A stretch of DNA of 64,000 nt, taken from Nannochloropsis salina CCMP1776 (lineage: Eukaryota; Sar; Eustigmatophyceae; Eustigmatales; Monodopsidaceae). The position numbers and the translations under genes were made by a program. Positions within the stretch are counted from its first letter, which is position 1; every line of letters begins with the position of its first letter. Under the pieces are notes generated by a model. The model made no database searches, had not been told where the DNA came from, and saw only the letters and a program-made list of their open reading frames with translations. The DNA lies in assembly GCA_004565275.1 (NCBI GenBank), contig SDOX01000017.1, positions 105,898 to 169,897 on the forward strand, given 5' to 3'. Below are positions 1 through 11,721 of this stretch, in pieces.

Positions 1-940
1 GGGCAGGGATACTGCTGGGAAAGTATGCGTGGCCGACGCTGAAAAGAAAATTAGAGGCCACAGCCAGGCATGGAAGGAAGGAGCTAAGCCTTCGCACCAT
101 GCTTGCTGTCGAGCCTGCCCACGGCAAGTCCTAGGAAAGGTACGCGCATCATGAGCAGCTCGTCCAGAAAGTCATGCGTGGAACGCCTATGTCACGCAAC
201 TGGGCCATGACCGGACCGTGCCTGGCCCGGTCCGCCCTCCTCCCGGGAGGGCATGTCTCGGACTGGGAGTCTCACTCGAGATGGCGAGGTCGGGGGCGAG
301 GCCTGAGGAAAACCCGGCCCGGGCAGATTTTTCCAGTCCGCGGCCGCTTTTCGAATTGTTTTTCATCCCGCAGAATTGTTTGTTCGTCTGCTTGTGTCCA
401 CTGGGGAAGGCGCCTGCGTCCTTTTTCTGGCACGGCGTGGGTAGTAGCATGAAAGGGAGGAGGGCGGGGCCGGGGGTTGGGACGCCGCCAGTCGCACAGG
501 CTTTCGACAGTCTTCCCTTTCCTCCTCAGACGGGGGGTCGGGTCGCACAGCGGAAACACGGTAATTTGCGACGGTGCTCTTCCTATTGCTTTTCGCCATG
601 CGTTCATATGTGAAAGGATCATGATAGAGGGTACGAAAAGTAGTCAAAATTGTGGATTTTGAAAAGAAAATTTGGTATCATGACTCGTCCGCTTGAGCCT
701 GTATAGGTATATCACGGAGCCTAAATTTCAAGAGTCCTCTCACACATTCTGAATTTCTGTTTTTAAATATCCATGGACAGAAATATTTCGACGGGAGAGG
801 TACTTTTTGGCATGCGCGGTAGCAAAAAATGAAACTTTTTATGAAAATTCTACCTGCGTCAATCCGTCACAGTTCGCAATCACACAAACGACCAATATGA
901 ACTTTTTCTATTTTTGTTTCTCGGCAGGGCCTACTTTCCC
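1..940. other. Left edge, no supported gene; 5' leader of the next gene
   Basis: Bases 1-600 are GC-rich and carry several overlapping short open frames on both strands (the longest about 130 codons). None has a recognisable domain or biased composition, and I do not call them. Bases 640-910 are AT-rich. A pyrimidine tract ending in cag at about 911-927, 14 bases before the next gene's ATG, looks like a 3' splice site of an intron in the 5' leader of the gene starting at 941. Its donor was not identified. Confidence 0.4.
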
Positions 941-3091
941 ATGGCTACGGACGCAGGAAGAGTAAGACCAACATCTGCATCGTCTTCTGTCACAAACTTG
1001 AGTGATTCGCACGCGCCAATAACCGAGGAGATGGATGGTACATTCCTTCCTGCGACAGAAGTCGTGGAGGCGGAGGAGCAGGATGTTGTTGGCGCTTGGG
1101 GTCGCCCTATATCTCGTTTTGGTTTTCATCGGGTAAGTCGTGTGATGTGCGTGGCTGCATTTTTCAAAATGTGCGTATCATAAATACTTCTCCATACGCA
1201 TCCAAATACGTAGCACGGGGTCTATCGACGCAAGCCACGCCTGTTCCCAAGTAGCATGGTAGCAAACGCCCAACGGGTCGAATCAATATTCCTAAGACAC
1301 TATCGGGAGAATGTCTTGGACAAAATTCAGGGTGAAAAGGTAGAACCGTTGAAGCCCAAGCGCCCCGTCCGACGGACAGCCGCCGCGGAGGCGGGGGACC
1401 CCGCACATTGCTTCAATGGCGACCGGAATGGCACATCCCCGGATCCGCAAGCAGGACATGTCCTTGGCAGGAGAGGGCCGGCGCTGAGTGATGTCGAACA
1501 GGCGCATCTTCCAGAAGGCCAGACGGACGAGAGCGAGCACACGCAACAGAAAGCATCGGCGGATCTGAAGGAATTGCGGAGAGCGACGCGCTCGACTGGA
1601 AGGGGGATCGAGGACTGGATGAAAATTCCTGTCGCGGCTACAGTGCGCGTCCCATCAGGGGATTTAGAGAAGCTGGATGGGATGGTCTACGTCAGCACCG
1701 ACACGGGGGGTAAGTACTCGGAGTGATCTCTGAAATCCACCGGGTCCCCGCGGGCCACATGCTCTCCCTTTGTCATTGCCTTTGCGAGCAATCGATGATC
1801 ACTTGATGCACTATCATGTCGCGCACAAACAGCTTTATTCAGGCAGCAAGGGGGAGTATATTTCGAGACCATGTGGAGGGGCAGCGTCCACAAGTATTTC
1901 ATTCCCGACTCGGAGCTTCCCATGGTCTCAGGTACGTCGAGGGTTCCTGATGTATTAGGCGTCACCCAATGGAGGAGACTTGTGGCAAGTGCGGGGTAAT
2001 TGCACGCACGAGTTCTCGCTCAGGGGCTCAACGTATCATCACTGCACATGCCCGCAGAGGACCACTTCCTTTTCAAGGAGGAAACGGCGCGCATCGAGGA
2101 GGACAGGCTCAAGAGGTTAAGCCAGGCGAAGCACATGCTGGAGCTCGGGTGCACTAACGAGGAAGCCACCTTTGACATCGAAAAGAAGGCGGCTGACAGA
2201 ACCCTTGAGGTAATGTGAAGTCATGGTCCGGGTTATGTTGAATCTTCCAGGCGCTCACTTACGCTTGCTGTGCACATCTAAAAGTCCCGAAAGGAAGAGC
2301 TTCGAGAGCGTATGCTGAGACGCGCTGAAGACATATTTGAGGAGTTGGAGGAAGAAGGTGAGTCCCATGTTATTAGACCTAGGCCGCCGCTGTCGGACGA
2401 AGGACTCATCAACCTTTTTGTAATTATCCTCATAATTTCAGTCGCCATCACAAGTCTGCCCCTCATTCGGGAGAGTTCCGCCCACCACAAGTCTCTGGCA
2501 TGGTCGGGCAGCACTCCAGCTACCTCCCCAAGTCCAGCCCGCGTAAGAGCACGCAGAAGACGCTCGGGCAGTGAATTCAGCGATGCCGAGACCCTCGTTT
2601 TAGAAAAGGAAATCAAAGCAGCGCACAAAGAAAACAATGTTCCCAATCGATCGACACGCATGACTTCATCACGGAACTTATCAGCAAGTGCGGAGATGGG
2701 GCCGAGTGACTCGCAGCAACAGCCGCTTTTTTCGGCCTTGAAAAGTGATCTGTCGAAAATGGACTCATCCTCTGAGGGGAGGACAGATGCCCAGGACGTC
2801 GAAATGGAGTGCAATCTTTTGAAAGACGAAAATCAAGCTTATGAGAGCTTCTGCACCAATCGAATCGGCGTCATTGAGGAGTCGGGACCGGTGACACCTC
2901 CAAGCAAGCGACAAAAAATTAACGCAGCCGACCTAGCCATTTGCACGCTTGCCATCGCGTCGGATATCAGCACGGGACTTCGGGAGACTGGCTACGTTAG
3001 AGACTATGAATACGTAGATATACATGAGGTGGTAGTTGACAAGATGTTTCCCGACGCGGACTGGGGGGAGGACCAGGATTTAATCGTCTAG
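941..3091 (+). CDS. Orphan six-exon protein, 547 aa, central coiled-coil region
   Basis: I do not recognise this family. The proposed exons are 941-1132, 1214-1709, 1851-1931, 2058-2209, 2285-2357 and 2442-3091. All five introns have GT-AG ends and all phases close, giving 547 residues. The start is ATG 941 (context cccATGg), just after an apparent 5'-leader splice acceptor. The protein opens with a Ser/Thr-rich stretch. Next comes a basic region around residues 60-120, then a compact aromatic segment around 245-258 containing ETMWRGSVHKYFIPD. A charged helical, probably coiled-coil, stretch follows (about 258-330, rich in Glu, Lys and Arg). The tail is Ser-rich with a basic PPSKRQK, nuclear-localisation-like. 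The last 60 residues are more ordered and acidic at the end. The conserved-looking core and basic motif suggest a nuclear or scaffold role, but that is only inference. Confidence 0.72.
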
Positions 3092-3596
3092 CAACCTCCC
3101 CACCCTTCCCCTCGGCGTGGCGTGCGAAATAGAAATTGAGAAAGAAATAATGCATTATAGGTACAAGCTCCGTCTGGATGTAGCCTTTTCCCCTTCGTCT
3201 TCGGGGAAGTTGTGTTTATTTTGGTGGCTTGTCAGAATATGTATGTCCTTGAGATCCCACGGCCCATTTGCGGCATGATTCCAACACAGCAACCCGTCCG
3301 CATTTCTGCATCGTTAATGGCCTACAAGTATGGCCAGAGAAGCGGTATGGCATTAAAGATTACAAAAATGGCTTACTGTCAGATTAGCTCGTCGATTCAC
3401 GACATTGCTAAGTATATTTCCCCCTTCTTTTTAAAAACAAAGACATCCGCGCACTGCCCCCCAGGAGTGGAGAGCGGGTCAGAAAATCATGTGGAAAAGC
3501 AGCGCCTCGAAGAGACCAAAATGCCAATATCAAAAACGATTGTTTCGAATGCTCGTGGTGCTCCTTTTAAAAAGCATTTCATGCGCTTTTCAGGGC
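3092..3596 (+). other. Intergenic stretch, possible upstream exon of the oxygenase gene
   Basis: An open frame from about 3212 to 3613 (133 codons) overlaps the start of the oxygenase frame in another phase. It could be an upstream exon joined by splicing near 3600-3620, where cttag and attcag acceptor-like sites occur, but no donor is convincing. Otherwise nothing is seen. Confidence 0.3.
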
Positions 3597-4719
3597 ATGT
3601 CTTTCTTAGTTAATTCAGGTCGTGGAATTGACAGGAGGGGCCTCCACACGCATGTGTCCTCTTCAATACGCGGGCAGGCCGACACAAGTAATGTCCTCGT
3701 GACACTGTATGCTGAAGATGCAGTTATCTGGGATGTACCAGTAGGAATTCAACGGAGAGAACCACCAAGCGACCTTAAACCCAACTATGTTATTTTCCTT
3801 GGCTTGGCAGAGGTCTTCCAAGACCAGGATGGAATCAAACTCGCAGATTTATTCGATGCCGACGATGGTTTTAGGTAAATTACTCATGAACTTTGACCTC
3901 AAACCCTTCAAGTCCAATTTGGAAGGGTCTTTCACTATTTTACAAATTCTCTGAATCAGGCATGCTATCCGTGTGGCCATGCGGGAAGATCTTTTTATAC
4001 CGGACCCGACACGTTCTGAGAAGGTGAACCGCTTTCTCAAAGACCTTGGCTCTTCCTTGCACGTCTGTTGGGAGAAGTCTCCAACAGGATACGCGAATTT
4101 GTCTCGGTATGTGGTCAAAAAAGCGACTCTATCGGAGGGATTTGTGTAGTGGTATTAATATCTTGAGACCAGGGCTCATCCTCTGTCCTGTCTTCGTCAC
4201 ACACGATGTAGGGTTTTCAAGCAATACGGGATCGAAGATTTAGACGGAGCGACATTTATCAAGAAATTAGGAGGCATGGCTGGGGGCGGTCCTCAAATCA
4301 AAGACTCAGACGGTTTCCTGCTCCGTCAGAAGCGTTTTGGGAGTCTCATCGATATTGTCACAGCAGCAAGCCGCCTCAAGCCTGCCCATTCGTGGCACCA
4401 GGATTGCAATTTACCACAGATGACTGTCATGCTAGGGTTTCCCAAAACTAGCGGCTATCAAGGCACGGGAGTCTTCTCTCATGCCATCAAATTGAGTCAC
4501 CCATTGAAAGACCAGGTACCCGGTGGAGGGCAAGTAGTCCAATACGATGAGTATGAGGGTGTCGGTAAAGATCCAAAATTGCCAAATAATTTGCCTGAAT
4601 CCGTGATATTACGGCCTTGGTACGGGAAAGGGCGAGAGATAATGATTTACGACGACAGCTGGCATATACATTCCGCTCCTGACCACATCTATCGGACGTC
4701 TGTATGGAGATTCATGTAA
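3597..4719 (+). CDS. PhyH-like Fe(II)/2-oxoglutarate oxygenase, three exons
   Basis: The proposed exons are 3597-3874, 3960-4106 and 4212-4719, joined in frame with GT-AG introns to give about 310 residues. The last exon holds the double-stranded beta-helix signature. It has an HxD pair in SWHQDCN for iron, a distal histidine in DDSWHIHSAPDH, and an arginine a few residues later (YRTSVWRFM) placed to bind 2-oxoglutarate. This arrangement is that of the phytanoyl-CoA dioxygenase superfamily, whose members hydroxylate lipids, small metabolites or proteins. The substrate cannot be read from the sequence. The start is uncertain: ATG 3597 is used, but the frame is open upstream to about 3489 and an extra 5' exon is possible. 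It converges on the WSC-lectin gene, with 81 bases between the two stop codons. Confidence 0.72.
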
Positions 4720-4800
4720 CAAGATAATTTCCCAAAGTACTGGAAATCCTATCACCTCGATGCGGGTAACACAACGTCTGAAATGCTTTCGATCGGACTG

Positions 4801-7261
4801 CTAATTCCAGTCTTGCTCCGCAAAATCAGCTCCTGGTAATATGACTGGCCAGCTTTCCTCATCGACGTGGTCAACGGTGGCTATCAAAGATGCCTCGGCT
4901 GGAAAATCGTACCGCCCAAACATATAAAAAAATACGTCGTCATAGTTTGAAAGATCTCCCACGTCGTATTTTGAACCGATAACTTTGTCGAAGTAGCGAA
5001 CCCGAAAGCTACCTCTGGCTTGAAACAAGGCTCGCCATCTGTACGAAAGCATGACCGTCTCCAACCAAAACTGCACCGTATGAGTCGTCTGCGGTAGGGC
5101 AAGGATTGTTGTCTGCCAGTTTCTTGTCTCAACATAAGCATACACATATGCTATCTCATTAAAATTATTGAATACTGCGGTCAGATCATTGAACCATTCC
5201 TTGGTAGCGGTCCACACAAGCCTTGGCTCGTTTAAAGCCTGGCGGTTCCCCCCTAACCCATTAAATATTCGGTAGCGAGGTGAAATTTCTAAAACAGCTT
5301 CAACATTGGATCGTACAGTGATTGTATCAAATGCGATTGTATTCCAGTCGACTGTTATGGCGCGCGCCACAGTCAGTCCTTGGCCGTAGGCTGTCGTACA
5401 GATAGCACTTTGCTGTGGGTGTTCATTTATACATTGCATGAGACCAAAGGGTAGCGGAACCCGAGGACGCAGCCAACGCCGGTAATCCGAAATCAGTAAA
5501 GCTTGTTGCTCAAGCCAAAGTTCCGCTCGTGCACCAGTCAACGCGTCACCTGACAGCGACAACAGTCTACAACGGAATGAGTCGGACGTGGCAGAGGTGT
5601 CAGCAACAGCAATGGAGCACTCCTGATGTCCCCGATGTTTCAGATCAGAGCTCAGGCTAAAAACTGATAGGCGGAGGAACCGAGATGCCAAAACTCGGAG
5701 CAAGCACATGGGCTTCAAGATCGCGGGATCAGGATATGTCTTTTGAGAGTGGTTCTTTTTCCCTCTCTCTTCTGAGACGTCCATACACCGCAGTTTGCCA
5801 TCTACAAGGACCACAACATGATTTCGCTGCCGCAAAGTGAAAGATCCATCCTCTTCATTTATAAGTGCAAGAAAAGTTGCTCTCCCCCTATCGTCTTCCG
5901 CGACGACGTGAAGGCCACCCATGTCAGGATTACAAGCAAGGAACATGCCCGAAAACTCGTGCCGCAAGCGTACTTTAAACTCATTTTTGACATTCCCGTC
6001 TGCTAAAATGAACAATTGCCAAGAATCGAAAGGGCTTAAAGAAGTGGCCGAAAGTGTCACAGCCTTTGTGTCGCTTTGTCGTTTAAGCTTTTTGCATACA
6101 AAACAATTGACACCCTGGGACGTACTGAAGGTGTCCATCACATACCCACTTTTGCCAGCTGTGTTCATACTATGTTGGCTTGAAACATCGTTTCGATCGC
6201 ACACATGCTGTACCCATCCTCCGTCGGCGCGCAACTGCGCGCACGGGCGTCCATACGACTCTCGCATAGGCGCAGTCCAGTTACTGTAAGAAAGTGATTT
6301 CTTTCCATGTTTCCTCCCATCTTCCATCGCTGTCAACATCGCACCAGCTCCTAGCCATCCCTGACAGCCGCTTTGGAGCCTTGTGACGAATGCATTCTCC
6401 TCTGCAGATGTAGGTACGACGACAGATGCGTCGGCATGATGCTCTGTACACAGACGTTCGGCGTTAGCATAGTCTGTCGTCACGGCCCAATGTAGCGAGT
6501 AGCATGCTTTTTGAAAAATATGCCATTGTGTATAGCCTTCCTCTGCCTCGATTCCCAAACAAGGCCCGGCTGCAATGAGATACGAGTCCCCTGAGTTTCT
6601 ACTTAGCACTTTGAGAGGTGTACTATCTGTCAAAGAGCTCTCGACTTTGCTTCGGAAAGTTGGTGCATTATTTCGGTAATCGAATGCTAGCTGCTCTAAA
6701 ACTTGAAGGATAATATTTCTAGTTCCTGTAAAAGACACGGTAAAAAGCCTGCCGTCGCGGCTACCGCAGCACGTCATGTGGAAGCATGAAGCACGGTCGG
6801 GGTTACACGGCGCGTCACACTTGCCGGCATCCACCTGCCAAATAAAAGTAGGGTGATTTCCTTAACGAAATCGAATTTTGAACTGTGGAACAAGACCAAA
6901 TTGGCTGATTTTATTGTCGTACCTGATGAAAGGCGCTTGGGTAGTCGTTTCCGCATAAACAATTAAATGGGTTTGAGCGGGTTGCCGCGAGCGCATATCC
7001 TTTTGCAGTGCACACTGCTTGACAACGGCGATTATTTTTTATGCCAAGTACGTGAGAGGGGATAAAAGGCTCATTCAATGCATCGAAATGGTCGAAGCAT
7101 CCCTCCACATTTCCATCCGTCATGCCTTTCTTCACTTTCCGGCGTTCATTTGCCCTTTTATAATCTAATTGAACGGTCGCGTGGCACATTAAGATCCACA
7201 CTATCATATGTGTCAGTATATGGTAGATAAGTGCTATGGAATGCGTTCTCGCAACGACCAT
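4801..7261 (-). CDS. Secreted WSC domain plus C-type lectin protein, 790 aa
   Basis: Two exons, 7261-6923 and 6834-4801, join in phase 0 across an 88-base GT-AG intron to give 790 residues. The N-terminus has a hydrophobic segment (about residues 8-30) suiting a signal peptide. Residues of roughly 55-140 match the WSC carbohydrate-binding pattern, with spaced cysteines, a CTAKGYALA segment and CLCGND. Residues of roughly 225-355 match a C-type lectin fold, with a W...A.AERLC start, GCQGWLGA, an SNWTAP turn and a closing CAQL...GGWVQHVC...CFVCKK. WSC domains are known from cell-wall sensors and carbohydrate-active secreted proteins. The remaining about 430 residues contain no motif I know. No C-terminal membrane anchor is evident, so secretion to the wall or matrix is likely. 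A further upstream exon cannot be excluded. Confidence 0.8.
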
Positions 7262-8444
7262 GTACGATCATGGATCCTTTCCTCTTGCCGCAGGACGCTA
7301 GGATTCTGCAATTAAATATGATAACATCACGCCGTGTGGTGAGCGGGCCATTATATGTATAGAATTGAGCATCAAACCAAGTCATAATTATTTTCATTGC
7401 GCAAAATTTGTCTTGAAAAACACAGCTTACGAGATGTAATCTTGCCAGATTGAAGCCTTTACTTGCTGTTCGTAATACTTTAAAACTTATGTCTACCTTA
7501 ATGTTCCATAGTAAATAGAACTGTAAGAAAGTTTCGTAAAAGCCTTTGAATCATTTTCTACGCGTTTACATGTTTATAGAAAGCATTTCATGGCATATCT
7601 GACAGGATTTCGAGGCAGAGCGAAATTTCGTACCGTTCACTCATCATCTCATAGCGACGTCACAGTTGAATTGAGCGACCGTTTACTCTCAACGCTCGAA
7701 GCCCGGTCGAGTGATGCGATTTTGTGCTAGGCTACAGATTACGGACCTACGATCTATGCAGGTCTTGCCGCAACTTTTTAATTTTTTGATTGATCTTACA
7801 AGAATGGAAAAGATAAGGTGCATGTTGAAATTTAAGTGAAGGAATGAAAGTAAAATATAATTTTTCTTGTACGATTTGGATCGCATGAAAACCATCGCTC
7901 TCCACATGCTTCCACATGTGGCGCCTACAAAAGATGTACACCGACTTTTTTTCCTGAAGGCTTATCACTCAATACAAGAAACTGCTGAAAAGGGATCCTA
8001 TGCGTCTTAATGTAGGGATGTGCCCTTATGCACTCGTCGCACGGCTTGTAACATGGCCTTAGTCTTGAAGCTACATGCGCAACTTGCATACGCACTCTTC
8101 CATAATAAAGCTCGGAGAAAGACCCCTTAATAATTGGAACTAATGCTCTGATGAGCTATTTACTCAAATGTTGGGGATTGGGCATTTAAAACATTGACGA
8201 CTATTTGTGAAAATTCTCGATTTTTCTACTTTTTGTTTGTCCCGTCAAAGATCTTTCCAATCTTGTGTACATTTCGAAGCTAGAATGTTCTACCCCGCGA
8301 TCCGCTTCTTTGTAACAAGCATTACTCAGAGGCTCTATGTTACTGCAATTAATTGCAATTTGGGTGCTCATCATCTTATATCCCATCGCCACTTCATTGT
8401 CCAGTCTACATTTCCCAAGCTATTTTCAAATTCAATGTGGTGCT
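7262..8444. other. AT-rich intergenic region, no gene seen
   Basis: About 1.2 kb between the 5' end of the WSC-lectin gene and the 3' end of the cullin. Only short overlapping open frames without domain signatures occur. It presumably holds the lectin promoter and the cullin 3' end. No RNA gene or repeat was recognised. Confidence 0.5.
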
Positions 8445-11400
8445 CTAGGCTAGATAACGATAAAGCGGGTTGGGCCCGTCCTCCGCAAGCTCCAAGAAAT
8501 CCTTATCTATGTCGGCGCGGATTATTTCGCATATAAAATCCACAGGGGGCAAAAAATTCATTTGGCGTGTATGCTGCAACACTGCTTCAATCAGTTTATC
8601 GTGCCGCATGCTACCAGCCTTTTTCATCAAGTGCACAACTCGGGCCTCTATTGCGCTCTTACGCTCATTCAGCAACGTGGGCGAGATGCGAGCTGGATCC
8701 ATGGAGCGAGGAGAATCCAATGCAGACGGCAGCTCCGCCTCGTCGCACTTGCGCGGCACAGCAAGTCTGCAGCCACGGCGAGACAGGCCTTCGTTTACCA
8801 CAACGGTGTGGTGCTTGGTCAGTTTTGAGGCGACCGCTACTTCAGATGTACACGTAAGGACTTGCGACCGCAGCAAGGGGTAAAGACACAAAACAAGCTC
8901 GCCCAAGTCTAGGTCGAGAGCCCGCTGGAGTTCTTCCACGCTCCAAGCTGGCCGGGAGTTGAAAAGGAGCAGGATACAGATCTGCGAAGTGGACACCAGC
9001 AAGGTGTAAGACCTGTCACTGGCGGGGCACCGGAAAAGCACCTCCCCGTGGCCGAGCTCGTGCAGCCAAGTCAGTCGTCGCCGCTTATACTTGGCATCGT
9101 AGAAGGTGGAGAAGGACTCTATGCACCGCATCAAGGGGGCTGGCAGCTGTACGAGTTGTCCTGTCGAGGGATACGGCCAAGATCCGCCCGTCAGGATAAA
9201 AACGAAGAACTCCACCTCCGCCTGTCCTCCTGCGCCCGATGTTTGACGTGTTCCTTTTTTAGCATACGGTGCGTCAAGCACCGAATGCGACCACGAAAAG
9301 CCAGCACCGCCGCTTCCGCCGCCTCCCCCTCCGGCGCCGGCAGTTCCCGGTGAATTTATGTCGTCGTCACCGAAGAAAAATGTGTTGCCGCGATGATACG
9401 AGGGAGTACGACCCGACATCACGGAATGGGTACCAGTAGTCCCACCGCCTCCTTGTGCTGCCGCCTGAGGCGACGCGGATGAGGGATGAGGCAAGTCGCC
9501 CTTTTGAACGAGGGCAGAGCTGGCAGGAGTGGACACCAGGCCCCTCTCCTTGTACTTCTTCACCTTGTCCGCGAAGACCCGCTTGGACAGGAGCACCTGC
9601 AAGGGGCTCGAGTCATGAAGGCCGATGAACCGCATGCCGTGGCTGAGCTTGGGGCTGACCGACCTGGGCGTGACGTGGCCGGACTCTGTTTCGACGAACT
9701 CGATCGCCGAGTCCGACTTCCGGCGGCCGTGCCCCCCTCGCCCCACCTCGCCAACCGCTCCTCCGGCTCCCCCGGCACCGCCACGTCCTCCGTCTTCCAT
9801 TCCCGTCACCCCATCTGCCTCTCCCACCTCGTCTCCATCTTCCAGACATACCCCCCGTCCCTCTGCTAGCTGCTTCTGGCGCATGAGCAGAAGCCGCTGC
9901 TGCTGGGCACGGTGCTCGCGTTCCCACTCTGCAAACTCGCGAGAGAGCTCAAAGGAAAGAGTTTTATCCATAAACATGCGCTGGAATGTCATGGCGTACT
10001 GGAAGCCGCAAACTTGCATGAGATGTTTCATCATCCGTCGCTCAGCTTCGTCCGAGACCGAGGAGAAGGAGATGATCCGAGCCGCGAGAAGACGGGCGTA
10101 GGAGCGGTGGAAAAGGTCTTTGTCCTGAATGAAGTTGAAGAGGAGGACGATGCTGTCAAGCGCCACGTCAACATTTTCCATGCGGGACTCAGGACAGTTC
10201 TTGTCGAGGAAGTAGTGGGAGTGTATGGCCAGGGACTCAGACATGTTCGGGAGCGCGTTGATGAAGTGCTCACAGGCCGTCTTGAAGGCCTTGGCGAAGC
10301 GAGAGTCGTCCTTGAAAGTGACGCGGACCAGGGTCAGGTAATGGGAGTAGATATCCAGCATCGTCTGGATCGTGTCCGAGCACACGTAGTCGGGAGGGAG
10401 TGAGGAGCGAGCGAGCATGTGCGACATGTCAGGCCTCAGCGGCGACGATTGCCGATGACGGGCCTCCTCGTTCGCGCGCTTCACCTCCCGAGCCCCCACC
10501 TCCTTGACGAAACCGAAGAACACGTTGCGGAGTGCCTCGATGCCTTTCGTAGGCTCCACGTCCTCGTTGTCCAGGAGCCGATACAGCAGTTCCAAGTCTG
10601 CGAGCCGCTCTGCATGGAAGGCGAGTGCGGCGTTGGCGAAGGCCATAAGGATTTGATGGTGCGGCTGGCTCTCCAGCATCGACTTTCGGACCACACGCAC
10701 AGCCCCTCGCGAGGTAGAGGGGTAGACTGGCTCCCAAATTGCCTTTTCCGCGGCCACGCAGCCCTCGACCGTTCGGATGTACTTTGCCACAGCGGCTTCG
10801 TCTGCATGCCCCGCTGACACCTCCGCCGCAAAAAGCCCTGCCTTGTACACGTAGTGCAGGTACACCTCCCTCAAGACGTGGTCCTCCAGTTGCTCTTTGT
10901 AGAAGCCCACAGGGTGCGAGGGCTCCAGGGTCGTGCCCAGCGCCACGAAGGAGCCGATCACGCGGCGCAACACGTCCAGGTGCTCGGGGGGGGGGGGCGG
11001 CGGGGCTGGCACGCAGATCAGCCACAACGGCGTTGAAGGCCCGCTGCAGCAAGTTTGAAATGTCGCGTCGGAGAACACACTGTCGCCAGACGAGCGGGAC
11101 GAGCTCGGCGATAAACATGACGCCTTGGGAGGGGTCGATGCCCTTCTTGTGGTGGTGCTTGGTGATCCAGAACCGGTCCAGGTAGGCCAGCAACTTCCCG
11201 CCGGTCTCCATTCCCTTCGTATATAATGTGTAAAAATCTGCATACAATGTCAAAAACTGGAAGGCCGTGTGAGACTCGGCCGCCGTGAGAAGACGCACCA
11301 CCACTGCATCGCAATGCTGATGCAAAAAGTCGTGCAAGTGGTCGTACAGTCGCCGATGAACCCCTCCCCCACTGCCTGCAATCCCCGCCCCTGCTGCCGC

Positions 11401-11721
11401 AGGGGGCCCGCCGAGTCCCCCAACAGGTGGACTGGTGCAAATGCGGTAGACGTCCGTGTAAAGGGCCAGCCACGAGGCCTCTGCCGCCGGCAGGCCTTCC
11501 CCCGACGTCAACCCGTCCAAGGTCGCGTGAATGCGGCTCCAAGCCGCTGAGAAATCAACAGCCTTCGGAGCCATACCTAGGCTCACCCGACTCCCGCTCG
11601 CTCCGCCCCCATGCGGAGGGTTCCGCTGGGACTCGGCCAAGCTCGAAGCGCTCGTAGTGGAGGCGAGGGACGGGGCCGCGTCCTCGCCTCGCGACGAAAG
11701 CCGGCGGATGAAGGTTTTCAT
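8445..11721 (-). CDS. Cullin-family scaffold with a frame break at a 12-G run
   Basis: The N-terminal cullin repeats are read from ATG 11721 (AAWSRIHATL..., then a segment with FLTLYADFYTLYTKGMETGG). The C-terminal half is read to 8445. It carries the cullin-homology region (YARLLAARIIS...DEAERRMMKHL) and a winged-helix tail with the neddylation block ARVVHLMKKAG, ending LYRYLA as cullins do. Cullins are the scaffolds of SCF-type ubiquitin ligases. The two halves lie in different frames that meet at a run of 12 G (plus strand 10986-10997). The span is 3277 bases, one more than a multiple of three, so a run of 11 would keep one frame of about 1,091 codons. Sequencing or assembly error in the homopolymer is the simplest reading. 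A Gly/Ser-rich insert of about 200 residues (plus about 9210-9870) interrupts the cullin-homology domain. The closest paralogue looks CUL1-like, but this is not certain. Confidence 0.88.
10986..10997 (+). repeat. 12-base poly-G homopolymer inside the cullin gene
   Basis: Twelve consecutive G residues (poly-C on the coding strand) encode a proline stretch. This is exactly where the cullin reading frame changes. Confidence 0.95.

Noticed and set aside
218-613. Overlapping frames of 90-130 codons on both strands at the left edge
   Set aside because: GC-rich composition opens several frames at once, and none has a domain or codon pattern.
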